Shown in pieces: positions 36,794 through 46,050 of a DNA stretch of 64,000 nt; position 1 is the first letter of the stretch; each line of letters opens with the position of its first letter. This stretch comes from Sediminihaliea albiluteola (GTDB lineage Bacteria > Pseudomonadota > Gammaproteobacteria > Pseudomonadales > Halieaceae): NCBI RefSeq assembly GCF_014077625.1, contig NZ_JACFXU010000013.1, forward strand, positions 930,001 through 994,000, read 5' to 3'. The position numbers and the translations under genes were made by a program. The notes beneath the pieces were generated by a model that saw nothing but the letters and a program-made list of their open reading frames with translations, was not told the DNA's origin and made no database searches.

Positions 36794-37693
36794 TCAGCGG
36801 TCATCATAGCCCAAGCTGCGCAGGGCCCGCTCATCATCGGCCCAACCCGACTTCACTTTCACCCAAGTGCGCAGCATCACTTTGCTATCAAAGAGTAACT
36901 CCATATCTCGGCGGGCTTCGCTTCCTATGCTACGCATGCGAGTGCCACCTTCGCCGATGAGAATTTTTTTCTGACTTTTTCGCTCCACTAAGATCAGCGC
37001 CGAGATATGCAGCAACTCCCCTTCCTGGGAAAAGTCCTCTATCTCTACGGTGACTGAATAAGGTATCTCATCACCTAGTTGCCGCATAATTTTTTCACGC
37101 ACAATCTCCGCCGCCAAAAAACGCTGGCTGCGATCGGTGATCTGATCTTCTGGAAACAGATGCAAGGCTTGCGGCAGGTGTTTTAAAACCTCCTGCTCGA
37201 GTGCCTCAAGGTTGTGCTGCCGCAGTGCAGAAACCGGTAACACCGCTGCAAACCGCCCTTTGTCTGAGAGGACTTGCAAACGCGGCAGCAGCACCGTCTT
37301 ATCCTCTAAGAGATCAACCTTGTTGATCACTAAAATGGTCGGCACCGACACTCGCTCGACCTGCTGTAAAACCAGCTCATCCTCTTCCGTCCACGCAGTG
37401 CGGTCCACCACAAAAATCACCACATCGACATCTTTAATAGCAGAGCTAGCGGCCTGGTTCATCAGGCGATTAATCGCGCGCGGCTCTGCTTTATGCAAAC
37501 CGGGTGTATCAACATATATGATCTGATCGTCACCTTCGGTTTTGATACCCAGCACTTGATGGCGGGTAGTTTGAGGCTTGCGAGAGGTGATGCTAATTTT
37601 TTGTTCCAGCAAGTAATTCAGCAAAGTCGACTTACCCACATTAGGGCGGCCGACAATCGCCACATAGCCACAACGGCCTTTAGCTTCAAGCAT
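36794..37693 (-). CDS. era: GTPase Era
   Basis: A 299-residue ribosome-assembly GTPase. G1 [10 protein letters not shown]3 DTPGLH, G4 NKVD and G5 SAL are present, followed by the KH domain with the [15 protein letters not shown] loop binding the 3' end of 16S rRNA. It overlaps the rnc stop by eight bases. Confidence 0.96.
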   Translation of the reverse strand: MLEAKGRCGYVAIVGRPNVGKSTLLNYLLEQKISITSRKPQTTRHQVLGIKTEGDDQIIYVDTPGLHKAEPRAINRLMNQAASSAIKDVDVVIFVVDRTAWTEEDELVLQQVERVSVPTILVINKVDLLEDKTVLLPRLQVLSDKGRFAAVLPVSALRQHNLEALEQEVLKHLPQALHLFPEDQITDRSQRFLAAEIVREKIMRQLGDEIPYSVTVEIEDFSQEGELLHISALILVERKSQKKILIGEGGTRMRSIGSEARRDMELLFDSKVMLRTWVKVKSGWADDERALRSLGYDDR

Positions 37694-38363
37694 GATTTTC
37701 CAACCTCGCTAATGCAAGCGCAGCGGCAGCTTGCTCCGCTTTACGCCGACTACTGCCGCTACCTTGCACCTTCAGCGCTGGTTTGTCGATGACACAGCTA
37801 ACCTCGAAATACTGTTGATGGTCTTCGCCCTCAACGCTCAGTAATTCATAGCTTGGCAGTGACCTGCCCCGCCCTTGTAAAAACTCTTGTAACAGCGTCT
37901 TAGGATCTTTAGCAGCGCTACCCGATTGTAGCGCCTGCAGGCGACCGTCAAACCAGCGCAACAGGCATTCGCGACAGGTTTCAACATCGCTATCAAGTAA
38001 AATAGCGCCGGCAACTGCTTCGAGCGCGTCAGCTAAAATCGAAGCGCGGCGATGGCCGCCACTTTTCTTTTCACCGGCGCCAAGCTGCAGGCATTCACCA
38101 AACTCAAGCTCATTAGCCAGCTTAGCCAAGGTATCACCTTTGACTAAAGAGGCCCGCAGGCGGCTCATATCACCCTCTCGCATACTAGGAAAGCGGTGAT
38201 ATAGGCTTTCGGCAATTACGTGGTTAACGATTGAATCACCTAAGAACTCAAGGCGTTCATTATTTTTGGAGCCGGCGCTGCGGTGGGTCAGGGCCAGTTC
38301 GAGTAATTTGCGATCCTTAAACTGATAGCCAAGGCGGCGCTCTAGACGAGAAAGTTTATCCAC
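37686..38363 (-). CDS. rnc: Ribonuclease III
   Basis: A 225-residue double-strand RNA endonuclease. The catalytic signature [13 protein letters not shown] and the [13 protein letters not shown] acidic helix are intact, followed by a C-terminal double-strand RNA-binding domain ([14 protein letters not shown] onwards). It matures rRNA and regulates mRNAs; in this order with era and lepB it is standard for the group. Confidence 0.96.
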   Translation of the reverse strand: MDKLSRLERRLGYQFKDRKLLELALTHRSAGSKNNERLEFLGDSIVNHVIAESLYHRFPSMREGDMSRLRASLVKGDTLAKLANELEFGECLQLGAGEKKSGGHRRASILADALEAVAGAILLDSDVETCRECLLRWFDGRLQALQSGSAAKDPKTLLQEFLQGRGRSLPSYELLSVEGEDHQQYFEVSCVIDKPALKVQGSGSSRRKAEQAAAALALARLENHA

Positions 38364-38374
38364 TATTTAAACAA

Positions 38375-38761
38375 CTATAGGGGCCTGGCGGAGCCGGCTT
38401 CAAATTTAAGATCATCGAACTTAAGCACTGCATCAATACGCCAAATTAGTGGCAAGCGAGCCTCGTAATTGGCATCGATGTAGGTTTTGCCTTCTTTACG
38501 ATAAACCTCGATATCCTTGGGCGTGATATCGTAGATCTGGTTGGTGTTGAGCAAACTGGCAATACGCCGCCTAATGTCAGCGATGTTTTCCTCATCGGGG
38601 CGATGCTCTTTAGATACCTTAGTAATAATTTCTTTAATGGTGAGGTACTCAAAATAGCTCGGCGCAATTTTAATGGCGCTCATCGCAAAAAAGCCCAGCA
38701 TCAAAGCAATGCACAGCATACTGAGCATCGACAGGCCGGACTGCTGCTGAGGTAGTTTCAT
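38375..38761 (-). CDS. DUF4845 membrane-anchored protein
   Basis: A 128-residue protein with one N-terminal membrane helix (SMLCIALMLGFFAMSAI) and a small periplasmic domain. The DUF4845 family occurs almost always between lepB and rnc in gammaproteobacteria, as here (11 bases before rnc, 49 after lepB). Function is unknown; the position suggests a link to protein export or simple co-expression. Confidence 0.83.
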   Translation of the reverse strand: MKLPQQQSGLSMLSMLCIALMLGFFAMSAIKIAPSYFEYLTIKEIITKVSKEHRPDEENIADIRRRIASLLNTNQIYDITPKDIEVYRKEGKTYIDANYEARLPLIWRIDAVLKFDDLKFEAGSARPL

Positions 38762-38810
38762 GACTAGCTCCTCAATAAGGGATCACAGTGATTATTATTT
38801 TTTATCGCCG

Positions 38811-39650
38811 CTACTCAATGGCACCAACACGACTGAAACTTGGGAGACTAAACAGGGAATCCCAGTGCATCCAGATGGCAAAGGCCTTACCTACTATATC
38901 GCGCTCCGGCACCTGTCCCCAAACCCGACTGTCACTGCTATTGTCGCGGTTATCGCCCATCATAAAATAGTGCTCAGGCTTTACTAGCACAGTAAAATCA
39001 CGCGCCGGACGGACTGGGTCAAGCTGAGTTAGATGGTTGCGCTGGCCTAATTGCTCTAGGGCCACTTCGTGACGACCACTGCCCTCAGGCACAATAGCTA
39101 AAGACTCCCAATTCACCGGCTCGCCATTCACTGATAGACGTTTGTTGCGGTAGCTAACCGTATCCCCCGGCAGGCCGATAACCCGTTTGATGTAATAGGT
39201 ATCATTCATGTGCGGCGGGAAAAACACCATCACATCGCCACGCTCGGGCTTGTTTAAATCGAAGACCTTGGTGCGCACTACCGGCAAACGGATACCGTAG
39301 GTAAATTTATTCACCAAAATATAGTCTCCAACCTGCAGGGTTGGCACCATCGATGAGGAGGGAATCTGAAAGGGCTCGACCAGGAAGGAGCGCAGTACAA
39401 ATACCACAAAAAGCACAGGAAAGAAGGACTTTGCGTACTCGACGATAGTTGGCTCTTTAGCTGCTTGACTCGCTCGCGCTTCAAACTCATGAGCTTGGGC
39501 ACTGCCCTGTTCATTGCGCTTGGGATAGTGAGCTTCGAGATCCGCTAGCCGGCGCTTGCGAGCCGGGGCGAAAAAGATGGCATCGGCCAGCCAAATAAAG
39601 CCACTGCTAAAAACCAGAATGACTAATATCAGGGGAAAATCAATCGTCAT
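38811..39650 (-). CDS. lepB: Signal peptidase I
   Basis: A 279-residue inner-membrane serine protease cutting Sec and Tat signal peptides. Two N-terminal hydrophobic segments are followed by the periplasmic catalytic domain with PSSSMVPTL (Ser100), YYIKRVIGLPGD (general-base Lys155) and MGDNRDNSSDSR. It follows lepA by 12 bases. Confidence 0.95.
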   Translation of the reverse strand: MTIDFPLILVILVFSSGFIWLADAIFFAPARKRRLADLEAHYPKRNEQGSAQAHEFEARASQAAKEPTIVEYAKSFFPVLFVVFVLRSFLVEPFQIPSSSMVPTLQVGDYILVNKFTYGIRLPVVRTKVFDLNKPERGDVMVFFPPHMNDTYYIKRVIGLPGDTVSYRNKRLSVNGEPVNWESLAIVPEGSGRHEVALEQLGQRNHLTQLDPVRPARDFTVLVKPEHYFMMGDNRDNSSDSRVWGQVPERDIVGKAFAIWMHWDSLFSLPSFSRVGAIE

Positions 39651-39662
39651 AGCAGGTCCTTA

Positions 39663-41462
39663 TCAGCTATCAACCTTGAGTACCGCGAGGAATGCGGACT
39701 GTGGAATCTCTACGTTACCCACCTGCTTCATGCGTTTTTTACCCGCTTTCTGCTTTTCGAGCAATTTACGTTTACGGCTGACGTCACCGCCATAGCATTT
39801 GGCAGTAACGTTCTTGCGCAGAGCTTTAACTGTTTGACGCGCCACGACCTTGCCGCCAATTGCCGCTTGAATCGCCACATCAAACATCTGACGGGGAATC
39901 AGCTCTTTCATTTTTTCAGTCAAAGCACGGCCGCGATACTGCACCTGATCATGGTGCACAATAATCGCCAAGGCATCCACTCGATCACCGTTAATCAAGA
40001 CATCCAAGCGCGACAACTTAGCGGCTTCAAAACGCTCAAAGCCATAATCAAGTGATGCGTAACCGCGGCTGACTGATTTCAGACGATCGAAGAAATCCAG
40101 CACCACTTCCGCCATAGGGATATCGTAAGTTAATGAAACCTGCGCACCGAGGAACTGCATATCCTTTTGTACCCCGCGCTTTTCAACACAGAGGGTAATC
40201 ACGTTGCCCAAGTAATCCTGAGGCACCAAGATACTGCAGCGAGCAATTGGCTCTCGCATTTCTTCAATATCGCCCACATCAGGCAATGAAGAGGGGTTGT
40301 CGACCTGAACTAGCTCGCCGTTTTTCTTCAGTACTTCATAAATCACCGTCGGTGCAGTGGTGATTAGATCGAGATCGTATTCACGCTCCAAACGCTCCTG
40401 AATAATCTCCATGTGGAGCATACCCAAGAAGCCACAGCGGAAGCCAAAGCCAAGGGCATCGGATGTTTCCGGCTCATAGAACAGCGAAGCATCATTTAAG
40501 GTCAGTTTGGCCAGTGCATCACGAAAATCCTCATAGTCATCCGAGGAAATAGTAAAGATGCCGGCATAGACCTGTGGCTTAACCCGCTTAAAACCGGGTA
40601 GAGCTGGCACATCAAGGTGCTGGGCACTGACTAGGGTGTCGCCGACCGGCGCGCCCTGAATATCCTTAATACCAGCCACCACAAAACCCACTTCGCCGGC
40701 TTGTAGCAAGCCGGTTTCTAAGCGTTTAGGGGTGAAGATGCCAATGCTGTCGACCTGGTGCGACTTGCCCGTTGACTTAATAATAAACTTATCCCGCTTG
40801 CGCAGTACGCCCTGCTTAACTCGCACCAGGGACACCACTCCGAGATAGTTATCGAACCAACTATCGATAATCAGCGCCTGCAAAGGTGCCTCCCGATCCC
40901 CTTCTGGCGGCGGAATTTTCTCTACTAGATATTCCAGAGCATCCTCAATACCCAAGCCGGTTTTAGCACTTACCGGACAGGCATCGCTGGCATCAATGCC
41001 GATAATCTCTTCAATCTCTAACTTGACCTTATCGGGGTCGGCTTGGGGCAGGTCCATTTTGTTGAGAATGGGCAGGACCTCAAGGCCCTGTTCGATAGCG
41101 GTGTAACAGTTAGCAACAGACTGCGCTTCTACGCCCTGCCCCGCATCCACCACCAATAAGGCACCCTCACAAGCCGACAAGGAGCGCGATACTTCATAAG
41201 AAAAGTCCACGTGGCCTGGAGTATCAATAAAGTTGAGCTGGTAAACCTGACCATCGCGGGCCGTATAGTCGAGCGTCACGCTCTGGGCTTTGATGGTTAT
41301 GCCGCGCTCACGCTCAATATCCATCGAGTCCAGTACTTGCTCGGCCATTTCACGCGAGGCAAGGCCGCCACAGTGCTGGATAAATCGGTCAGCTAGGGTC
41401 GATTTTCCATGATCGATATGCGCGATGATGGAAAAGTTACGAATGTGTTGGAGATCACTCAC
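39663..41462 (-). CDS. lepA: Elongation factor 4 (LepA)
   Basis: A 599-residue translational GTPase. [17 protein letters not shown] and NKMDLP make the G domain; EF-G-like domains II, III and V and the unique C-terminal domain ([15 protein letters not shown]) follow. The frame is open 31 codons further upstream, but the GTG at 41462 gives [11 protein letters not shown], the family N-terminus, and the usual 599-residue length. It begins the lepA-lepB-DUF4845-rnc-era-recO-acpS unit, 190 bases after mucD; no strong promoter was found in that gap apart from a TACAAT box. Confidence 0.94.
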   Translation of the reverse strand: MSDLQHIRNFSIIAHIDHGKSTLADRFIQHCGGLASREMAEQVLDSMDIERERGITIKAQSVTLDYTARDGQVYQLNFIDTPGHVDFSYEVSRSLSACEGALLVVDAGQGVEAQSVANCYTAIEQGLEVLPILNKMDLPQADPDKVKLEIEEIIGIDASDACPVSAKTGLGIEDALEYLVEKIPPPEGDREAPLQALIIDSWFDNYLGVVSLVRVKQGVLRKRDKFIIKSTGKSHQVDSIGIFTPKRLETGLLQAGEVGFVVAGIKDIQGAPVGDTLVSAQHLDVPALPGFKRVKPQVYAGIFTISSDDYEDFRDALAKLTLNDASLFYEPETSDALGFGFRCGFLGMLHMEIIQERLEREYDLDLITTAPTVIYEVLKKNGELVQVDNPSSLPDVGDIEEMREPIARCSILVPQDYLGNVITLCVEKRGVQKDMQFLGAQVSLTYDIPMAEVVLDFFDRLKSVSRGYASLDYGFERFEAAKLSRLDVLINGDRVDALAIIVHHDQVQYRGRALTEKMKELIPRQMFDVAIQAAIGGKVVARQTVKALRKNVTAKCYGGDVSRKRKLLEKQKAGKKRMKQVGNVEIPQSAFLAVLKVDS

Positions 41463-41607
41463 TCTGTCAAAGCTCAGTTGTGGGCCATTAAAACGGCCAG
41501 AGGGGCCCAGGACGCCAGCAGCTGGCGTTCCCGAGAATATAAGCCCGGGGGCCAAAAGACGCGGGATTGTACCGCAATGCGCGCCACACCGCTACGCTGC
41601 CCCGAGG

Positions 41608-41632
41608 CAGCCCGCCAAAAGTCAGCGGGCTG
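41608..41632 (-). terminator. Hairpin after mucD
   Basis: CAGCCCGC pairs perfectly with GCGGGCTG around a nine-base loop, 20 bases beyond the mucD stop. No T-run follows, but it separates the algU-mucABCD unit from lepA. A second perfect stem (ACGCCAG/CTGGCGT, 41512-41528) lies in the lepA leader. Confidence 0.6.
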
Positions 41633-41652
41633 CACAGCAGTGAGCTAGGAGC

Positions 41653-43047
41653 TTAGTCCTCGAGCTTCAAGCCAATAAACAAGGGCGAGCCGCGTCTGAT
41701 GAGGCGCAGTGGAACTGAACTACCTGGCTTCAACTTGGCAACTACCCGCTCAAAAGACTCCATGTTTTTAACCGGCGTTGAGCCGATAAGGGTAATGACA
41801 TCGCCGGGCACAATGCCCGCAGCAGCTGCCGCCGAACCTGACACCACCTGACGCACCAGCAGACCGCCATTAATACCCCAGCGCTCCAGCGTTTCAGGGC
41901 TGGCTGCTTCGACCACTAAACCGAGCCTGCCACCTTTGCTATCTTGATCGCGGCCGGTACTCAGTGCAAAGCTGTCTTCGGCACCTAAGCCGCCCACAGT
42001 GACCTTAATTTTGCGCTTCTTCTGCTCTCGCATGATCTCCACTGGAACCTGCGTGCCCGGAGCAATCAAACCCACTACGTGCGGCAGATCTGAGGAACTA
42101 GGAATCGCTTTATCGTCGAAACGAAGGATGACGTCACCCGCCTGAAGACCCGCTTTATCGGCCGGGCTATCGGGGGCCACCTGCGCCACTAGCGCACCCT
42201 GAGGACGATCCAAGCCAAAGGATTCAGCAAGGGTTTTATCGATATCTTGAATAGTCACTCCCAGCCAGCCACGGGTTACCCGGCCATCGGTCTTCAACTG
42301 ATCGACCACGTTGTGCACCACACTGACAGGTATGGCAAAGGACAGCCCGATAGAGCCGCCACCGCGAGTAAATATCTGCGAGTTAACGCCTACCACTTCG
42401 CCCTTCAAATTAAATAGCGGGCCGCCGGAGTTACCGGGGTTGATCGCCACATCGGTCTGGATAAAAGGTACGTAGTTCTCATTCTGCTCGGTCGGCAAAC
42501 TGCGTCCCTTAGCGCTGACAATGCCCGCGGTAACCGAATAGTCCAAGCCAAAGGGAGAACCAATGGCGAGCACCCACTCCCCTACCTGTAAATCATCATC
42601 GGCGGCCAAGCTGAGAGTGGGCAGCTTCTCACCGTTGATGCGCAGCAGCGCCAAGTCAGAACGCGGGTCAGTGCCGACCACTTCCGCCTCAAACTCACGG
42701 CGGTCACTCAAGCGCACCAGTACACTGCTGGCCCCGTCAACCACATGGTTGTTGGTGACGACATAGCCGTCATCAGAAAGAATAAAACCCGAGCCAAGTC
42801 CCATCCTGGGGCCCCGGTTGGGCGGCATCGCTTGCGGGCCGAAAAAGCGTCGCAAGTACTCAGGAATTTCCTGCTGCTCATAGGGATTATCAGCACGAGG
42901 ACTGCTGTGCTCTACGATGATCTTGACCACCGCCGGCGAATTTTTCTTAACAATATCACTAAAGTCAGGCAAGGCTGCAGCAGCCTTGAAACTCAATAAA
43001 AGACTGACAGTGAGAAACAACAAAACGCTATGTTTAATAGATTTCAT
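41653..43047 (-). CDS. mucD: Periplasmic serine endoprotease, DegP/MucD type
   Basis: A 464-residue HtrA protease with Sec signal (cut near AAA-LPD), a trypsin-like domain and two PDZ domains. The catalytic triad is His101 (TNNHVVDG), Asp131 (SDLALLRI) and Ser207 (GNSGGPLFN). It degrades misfolded envelope proteins and, as MucD, restrains AlgU activation. The frame extends to a TTG and an ATG up to eight codons earlier; the ATG at 43047 yields a standard signal peptide but all three have weak ribosome sites. It is last in algU-mucABCD. Confidence 0.92.
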   Translation of the reverse strand: MKSIKHSVLLFLTVSLLLSFKAAAALPDFSDIVKKNSPAVVKIIVEHSSPRADNPYEQQEIPEYLRRFFGPQAMPPNRGPRMGLGSGFILSDDGYVVTNNHVVDGASSVLVRLSDRREFEAEVVGTDPRSDLALLRINGEKLPTLSLAADDDLQVGEWVLAIGSPFGLDYSVTAGIVSAKGRSLPTEQNENYVPFIQTDVAINPGNSGGPLFNLKGEVVGVNSQIFTRGGGSIGLSFAIPVSVVHNVVDQLKTDGRVTRGWLGVTIQDIDKTLAESFGLDRPQGALVAQVAPDSPADKAGLQAGDVILRFDDKAIPSSSDLPHVVGLIAPGTQVPVEIMREQKKRKIKVTVGGLGAEDSFALSTGRDQDSKGGRLGLVVEAASPETLERWGINGGLLVRQVVSGSAAAAAGIVPGDVITLIGSTPVKNMESFERVVAKLKPGSSVPLRLIRRGSPLFIGLKLED

Positions 43048-43088
43048 AGTCGGTTCAAACATCCTTAACAAAGCATTGAACGGAACGT

Positions 43089-43565
43089 TTATGCCAACTC
43101 GACGGCTGACAGGATTGAGGGCTGACGCTTAACTAGAGTGGGCTGAAAGCTCACATCATCTTGATGGCGAGCGGCGTGCCAGCGCACCACCACCGCGCCA
43201 AGGACAAAGCCCATGACAGCCCCGAGCAAAGCAGCTAGGTCCTGCTGCGCCGAAAACAGCCATGCGCCAAGTACTGCGGCCCCGAGCATGCTAAGCAGGG
43301 GCAGCACATAAACCACTAAGGAACCGCGTAAAATCACTGACTCGGGGATGGCAAAGCTCACCTGATCGCCAATACGGCAATCCTGCAGAGCAATATCCCC
43401 CGGTAGCACTCGGATATAATGACGCCGGCCACTGCCAACTCGGTTGAGCAAGCCATGACCGCAGCCCTTTTGTGCCGAGCAAGTACCACAAGTGCTCTGA
43501 CGCAGTGTTTCGACCCACAGGGCATCCGCGTCAACAGCAACTACCTCACCGCTTTCGATCAGCAT
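43089..43565 (-). CDS. mucC: RseC/MucC family membrane protein
   Basis: A 158-residue inner-membrane protein of the SoxR-reducing/RseC family. A cytoplasmic N-terminal part holds the cysteine cluster CGTCSAQKGC (Cys26, Cys29, Cys35), which may bind an Fe-S cluster, followed by two membrane helices (about residues 80-125). A longer frame runs into mucB; the ATG at 43565 follows the mucB TGA by one base and begins the conserved MLIESGEVVAV. In pseudomonads MucC modulates AlgU activity weakly. Confidence 0.87.
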   Translation of the reverse strand: MLIESGEVVAVDADALWVETLRQSTCGTCSAQKGCGHGLLNRVGSGRRHYIRVLPGDIALQDCRIGDQVSFAIPESVILRGSLVVYVLPLLSMLGAAVLGAWLFSAQQDLAALLGAVMGFVLGAVVVRWHAARHQDDVSFQPTLVKRQPSILSAVELA

Positions 43566-43566
43566 C

Positions 43567-44565
43567 TCAGTGAGTCCAGCGAATGGAATCAGCCACCATG
43601 CGGGCTGTATTGACCGGCACTTCGCCAATCACTGTCACCAGCACGGGCACTTCGCTCAGCCGGAGACCGCGGGTGTAAGAGGTAGTACTGCCCTCGCGGG
43701 CAATGCCTTCACCGGGCCTTATTTCACGTGAAAGGGGTTCTAGAAACACTGAAAAGGCAGCCAGGCCATCGGTGTAAGTACGGCGCCCCATAGCACCAGG
43801 GCCACCATCTGTCAGCTCAAAGCCGCGAGGTAACCATGTAATACTCCAGGGCATTTCTAGCTCGGCCTTAGCAGAACTAGCCTGCTCATCATCGACGATG
43901 GGATGAGAGGCTTGATACACCACATCAACATCGGCTGCTTCTGGCTGAGCTGAGCCATAAGATAAATTGGCAAATTGAAAACGTTCCAAGACTAAATCGC
44001 CGCGACCCAGAGTACTGGATTTCAGCAGCAAGCCCGTTTCACGATCCAGCTCTAAGAGATAACCGTAGCGATACATGTCCAAAGGCTCTACGCGGATTTT
44101 AACCGCCTGCCGTCCAGCTATGCGCTCTCCCGGCGTGACTTGAAAGCGATAGTATTGAGCAACTCCACAAGACTCCGTGCCCAACGACTCACCTAATTGC
44201 AACAGTCGATGACCGGTGTGCACACAGTTCAGCGGGTGATCGGCGCGCACCACCTGAGCACCCTGCCCAGTCAACTTGGTCAATTGTTCTGAGGCTTTAT
44301 CACCCGAGACGGAGTGCGAGATTTGCATCACCTGCATCTCGTCACCACGCTGCAAGGTAACCACCCCGTGATAGGCGCCATGAGTACTGCGAGACATTTT
44401 ATCGAGCCATTTTAAAGCCTCCGAATCCGCAGCGGGACAGCTATCAGCGAGCGCTGCTGCGGGAAAGCTGAGAGCTGCAGCTAGCAGCAGGCACGAGGCA
44501 GTGACTAGCCGCCCTAAATGGACAGCGGCTGGGCTGAAAACTTGCGGTCGCAGCACGGACATCAT
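43567..44565 (-). CDS. mucB: Sigma-E regulatory protein MucB/RseB
   Basis: A 332-residue periplasmic protein with a Sec signal (cut near ALA-DSC), an N-terminal LolA-like domain (HGVVTLQRGDEMQVMQISHS) and a C-terminal MucB/RseB domain (WLPRGFELTDGG to SEVPVLVTVIGEVP). It binds the periplasmic tail of MucA and shields it from proteolysis, releasing it on sensing LPS or mislocalised lipoproteins. Overlaps mucA by four bases and touches mucC. Confidence 0.92.
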   Translation of the reverse strand: MMSVLRPQVFSPAAVHLGRLVTASCLLLAAALSFPAAALADSCPAADSEALKWLDKMSRSTHGAYHGVVTLQRGDEMQVMQISHSVSGDKASEQLTKLTGQGAQVVRADHPLNCVHTGHRLLQLGESLGTESCGVAQYYRFQVTPGERIAGRQAVKIRVEPLDMYRYGYLLELDRETGLLLKSSTLGRGDLVLERFQFANLSYGSAQPEAADVDVVYQASHPIVDDEQASSAKAELEMPWSITWLPRGFELTDGGPGAMGRRTYTDGLAAFSVFLEPLSREIRPGEGIAREGSTTSYTRGLRLSEVPVLVTVIGEVPVNTARMVADSIRWTH

Positions 44566-45161
44566 TCTTGAATCATGTGCACACGGGTAAAGGGCAGCAA
44601 ACCCTGAGGAGTATTCAAGGCCGCCTGTTCGGCATGCTCCTGACTGAACTGCTGCATGCGCTGCCGCGCCAGTTCTTGATAGGCCGTGCGCGCAGCTGGC
44701 TGCAACACCGGCGCCGAAGAAGTGCCATAGCTAGCCTGCACAGAGGTCGCGCCAAAGCTATTGACTAAGCCCACTGGAGAGACTCCACCAGCTAGCGCAG
44801 TATCTGCTCTGCTATCACCTGAGGTACTGAGCTGCGACAAGTGCTGTCCGCCCAGCACCACCGTAGCTGCCACCGAGGCCGCTACCGCAAAGCTAGCTAC
44901 CGGTCGCCACATACCCTGCCAACGCGCGCTAGGCTTATGCGCTTTTTCAGCACTAATAGCAGCTTGAACCCGAGAGGAAATATCCACGTTTAAATTAGAC
45001 AGTGGCTGACCACTGCGAGATGCAGCAACGGCATGGTAGCGCACCCAAGTCTGGCGCAACTCACTGTCGTCACCAATCTGACGTAGCACTCGCTCCAGCT
45101 CCAGCTCCTCCGCTTCCCCGTCCATTAAGGCAGATAGGGACTCACGCATTCTCTCACTCAT
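44562..45161 (-). CDS. mucA: Anti-sigma factor MucA/RseA
   Basis: A 199-residue single-pass anti-sigma factor. The cytoplasmic RseA-type domain (SERMRESLSALMDGEAEELEL) binds AlgU; the membrane helix is about residues 88-105 (VASFAVAASVAATVVLGG), and the periplasmic tail ends in a hydrophobic segment suited to MucB/protease control. A GGAGG ribosome site stands next to a small hairpin (see 45171-45188). It is 51 bases after algU. Confidence 0.92.
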   Translation of the reverse strand: MSERMRESLSALMDGEAEELELERVLRQIGDDSELRQTWVRYHAVAASRSGQPLSNLNVDISSRVQAAISAEKAHKPSARWQGMWRPVASFAVAASVAATVVLGGQHLSQLSTSGDSRADTALAGGVSPVGLVNSFGATSVQASYGTSSAPVLQPAARTAYQELARQRMQQFSQEHAEQAALNTPQGLLPFTRVHMIQE

Positions 45162-45170
45162 TAATTACTT

Positions 45171-45188
45171 CCTCCGCGACGCTTCGCG
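45171..45188 (-). promoter_or_regulatory. Ribosome site of mucA abutting a GC-rich hairpin
   Basis: On the minus strand CGCGA-AGCG-TCGCG forms a five-pair tetraloop hairpin whose last base is the first G of the GGAGG ribosome site of mucA. The geometry could limit ribosome access and so set the AlgU:MucA ratio. Confidence 0.4.
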
Positions 45189-45212
45189 AACCACCACTAA
45201 AACAATCTTGCA

Positions 45213-45797
45213 TCAACCGTATCCTTCAATCTGTTGCCTGACCCGCTTGTCGATAGCTTCCCGCGCTCTGAATATCCGTGAGCGCACAGTACCGACAGGG
45301 CAGCTCATCACCTCTGCGATGTCTTCATAACTGAGACCTTCAAATTCACGTAAAGTTACCGCGGTTCGTAAATCTTCGGGTAATTCTTTAATCGCGCGCT
45401 CCACCACTGCCTTGAGTTCTTCGCCATAGAGCGCGGTCTCGGGTGACTCAATATCACGCAAGGCAGCCCCGCCTTCATAGTATTCGGCATCTTCCACTTC
45501 CACATCCGTGCCGGGCGGTCTTCGCGAACGGGAGACCAAGTGGTTCTTGGCGGTGTTGATGGCGATGCGATACAACCAGGTGTAAAAAGCGCTGTCGCCG
45601 CGAAAGTTGGGCAGCGCCCGATAGGCTTTAATAAAGGCTTCTTGAGCCACATCCTGTACTTCGTCTGCATCGTGTACGTAGCGGCTGATCAAACCCAGAA
45701 TCTTGTGTTGATACTTGAGCACCAGCATATCGAATGCGCGCGAATCACCTTTTTGCACCTTGGCAACAAGCTGCTGATCCGTCACTGTGGCAGTCAC
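45213..45797 (-). CDS. algU: RNA polymerase sigma factor AlgU/RpoE
   Basis: A 194-residue ECF sigma factor, very close to Pseudomonas AlgU: region 2 with LVLKYQHKILGLISRYVHD, VAQEAFIKAYRALPNFRG and FYTWLYRIAINTAKNH; region 4 with LPEDLRTAVTLREFEGLSYEDIA and CPVGTVRSRIFRAREAID. It drives the envelope-stress regulon and, in pseudomonads, alginate synthesis. The start is GTG with GGGAGGGG eight bases upstream. Two sigma-E-type promoters precede it, indicating autoregulation. It is divergent from nadB, as in Pseudomonas. Confidence 0.96.
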   Translation of the reverse strand: MTATVTDQQLVAKVQKGDSRAFDMLVLKYQHKILGLISRYVHDADEVQDVAQEAFIKAYRALPNFRGDSAFYTWLYRIAINTAKNHLVSRSRRPPGTDVEVEDAEYYEGGAALRDIESPETALYGEELKAVVERAIKELPEDLRTAVTLREFEGLSYEDIAEVMSCPVGTVRSRIFRAREAIDKRVRQQIEGYG

Positions 45798-45858
45798 GTC
45801 CTGTTCCCCTCCCTAGTCCCCGACATTCCTGCCTGAAAAACACCAACTGCGTTGCAGC

Positions 45859-45885
45859 ATAGACCACTCGAGTAAACGAAAGTTC
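45859..45885 (-). promoter_or_regulatory. Proximal sigma-E (AlgU)-type promoter of algU
   Basis: Minus strand: GAACTT, exactly 16 bases, TCTAT. The -35 box is a full match to the AlgU/RpoE consensus, the -10 a partial one (TCTGA/TCAAA expected). It ends 61 bases before the algU GTG. Confidence 0.65.
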
Positions 45886-45910
45886 GCTCACCACTTAGTG
45901 TCATGATAAT

Positions 45911-45937
45911 TCTGAGCCAGCTGAACAGAATAAGTTC
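45911..45937 (-). promoter_or_regulatory. Distal sigma-E (AlgU)-type promoter of algU
   Basis: Minus strand: GAACTT, exactly 16 bases, TCAGA. Both boxes match the AlgU/RpoE consensus closely. Together with the proximal copy it gives a tandem arrangement like the two AlgU-dependent promoters of Pseudomonas algU. Confidence 0.75.
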
Positions 45938-46050
45938 CCCAAAATCGCATTTCCTTCTATTGCACCACCTGCTATATACTCGCAACCTTAGCCTAGTGCA
46001 GCCCCCTAAATCCATCATATAAGCCACTCATAAAGGCAGCAAGCACCCAC

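Noticed and set aside
45794-46027. A 77-codon minus-strand frame in the algU-nadB intergenic region
   Set aside because: It overlaps both sigma-E promoters and the algU leader, and has no recognisable family or ribosome site.
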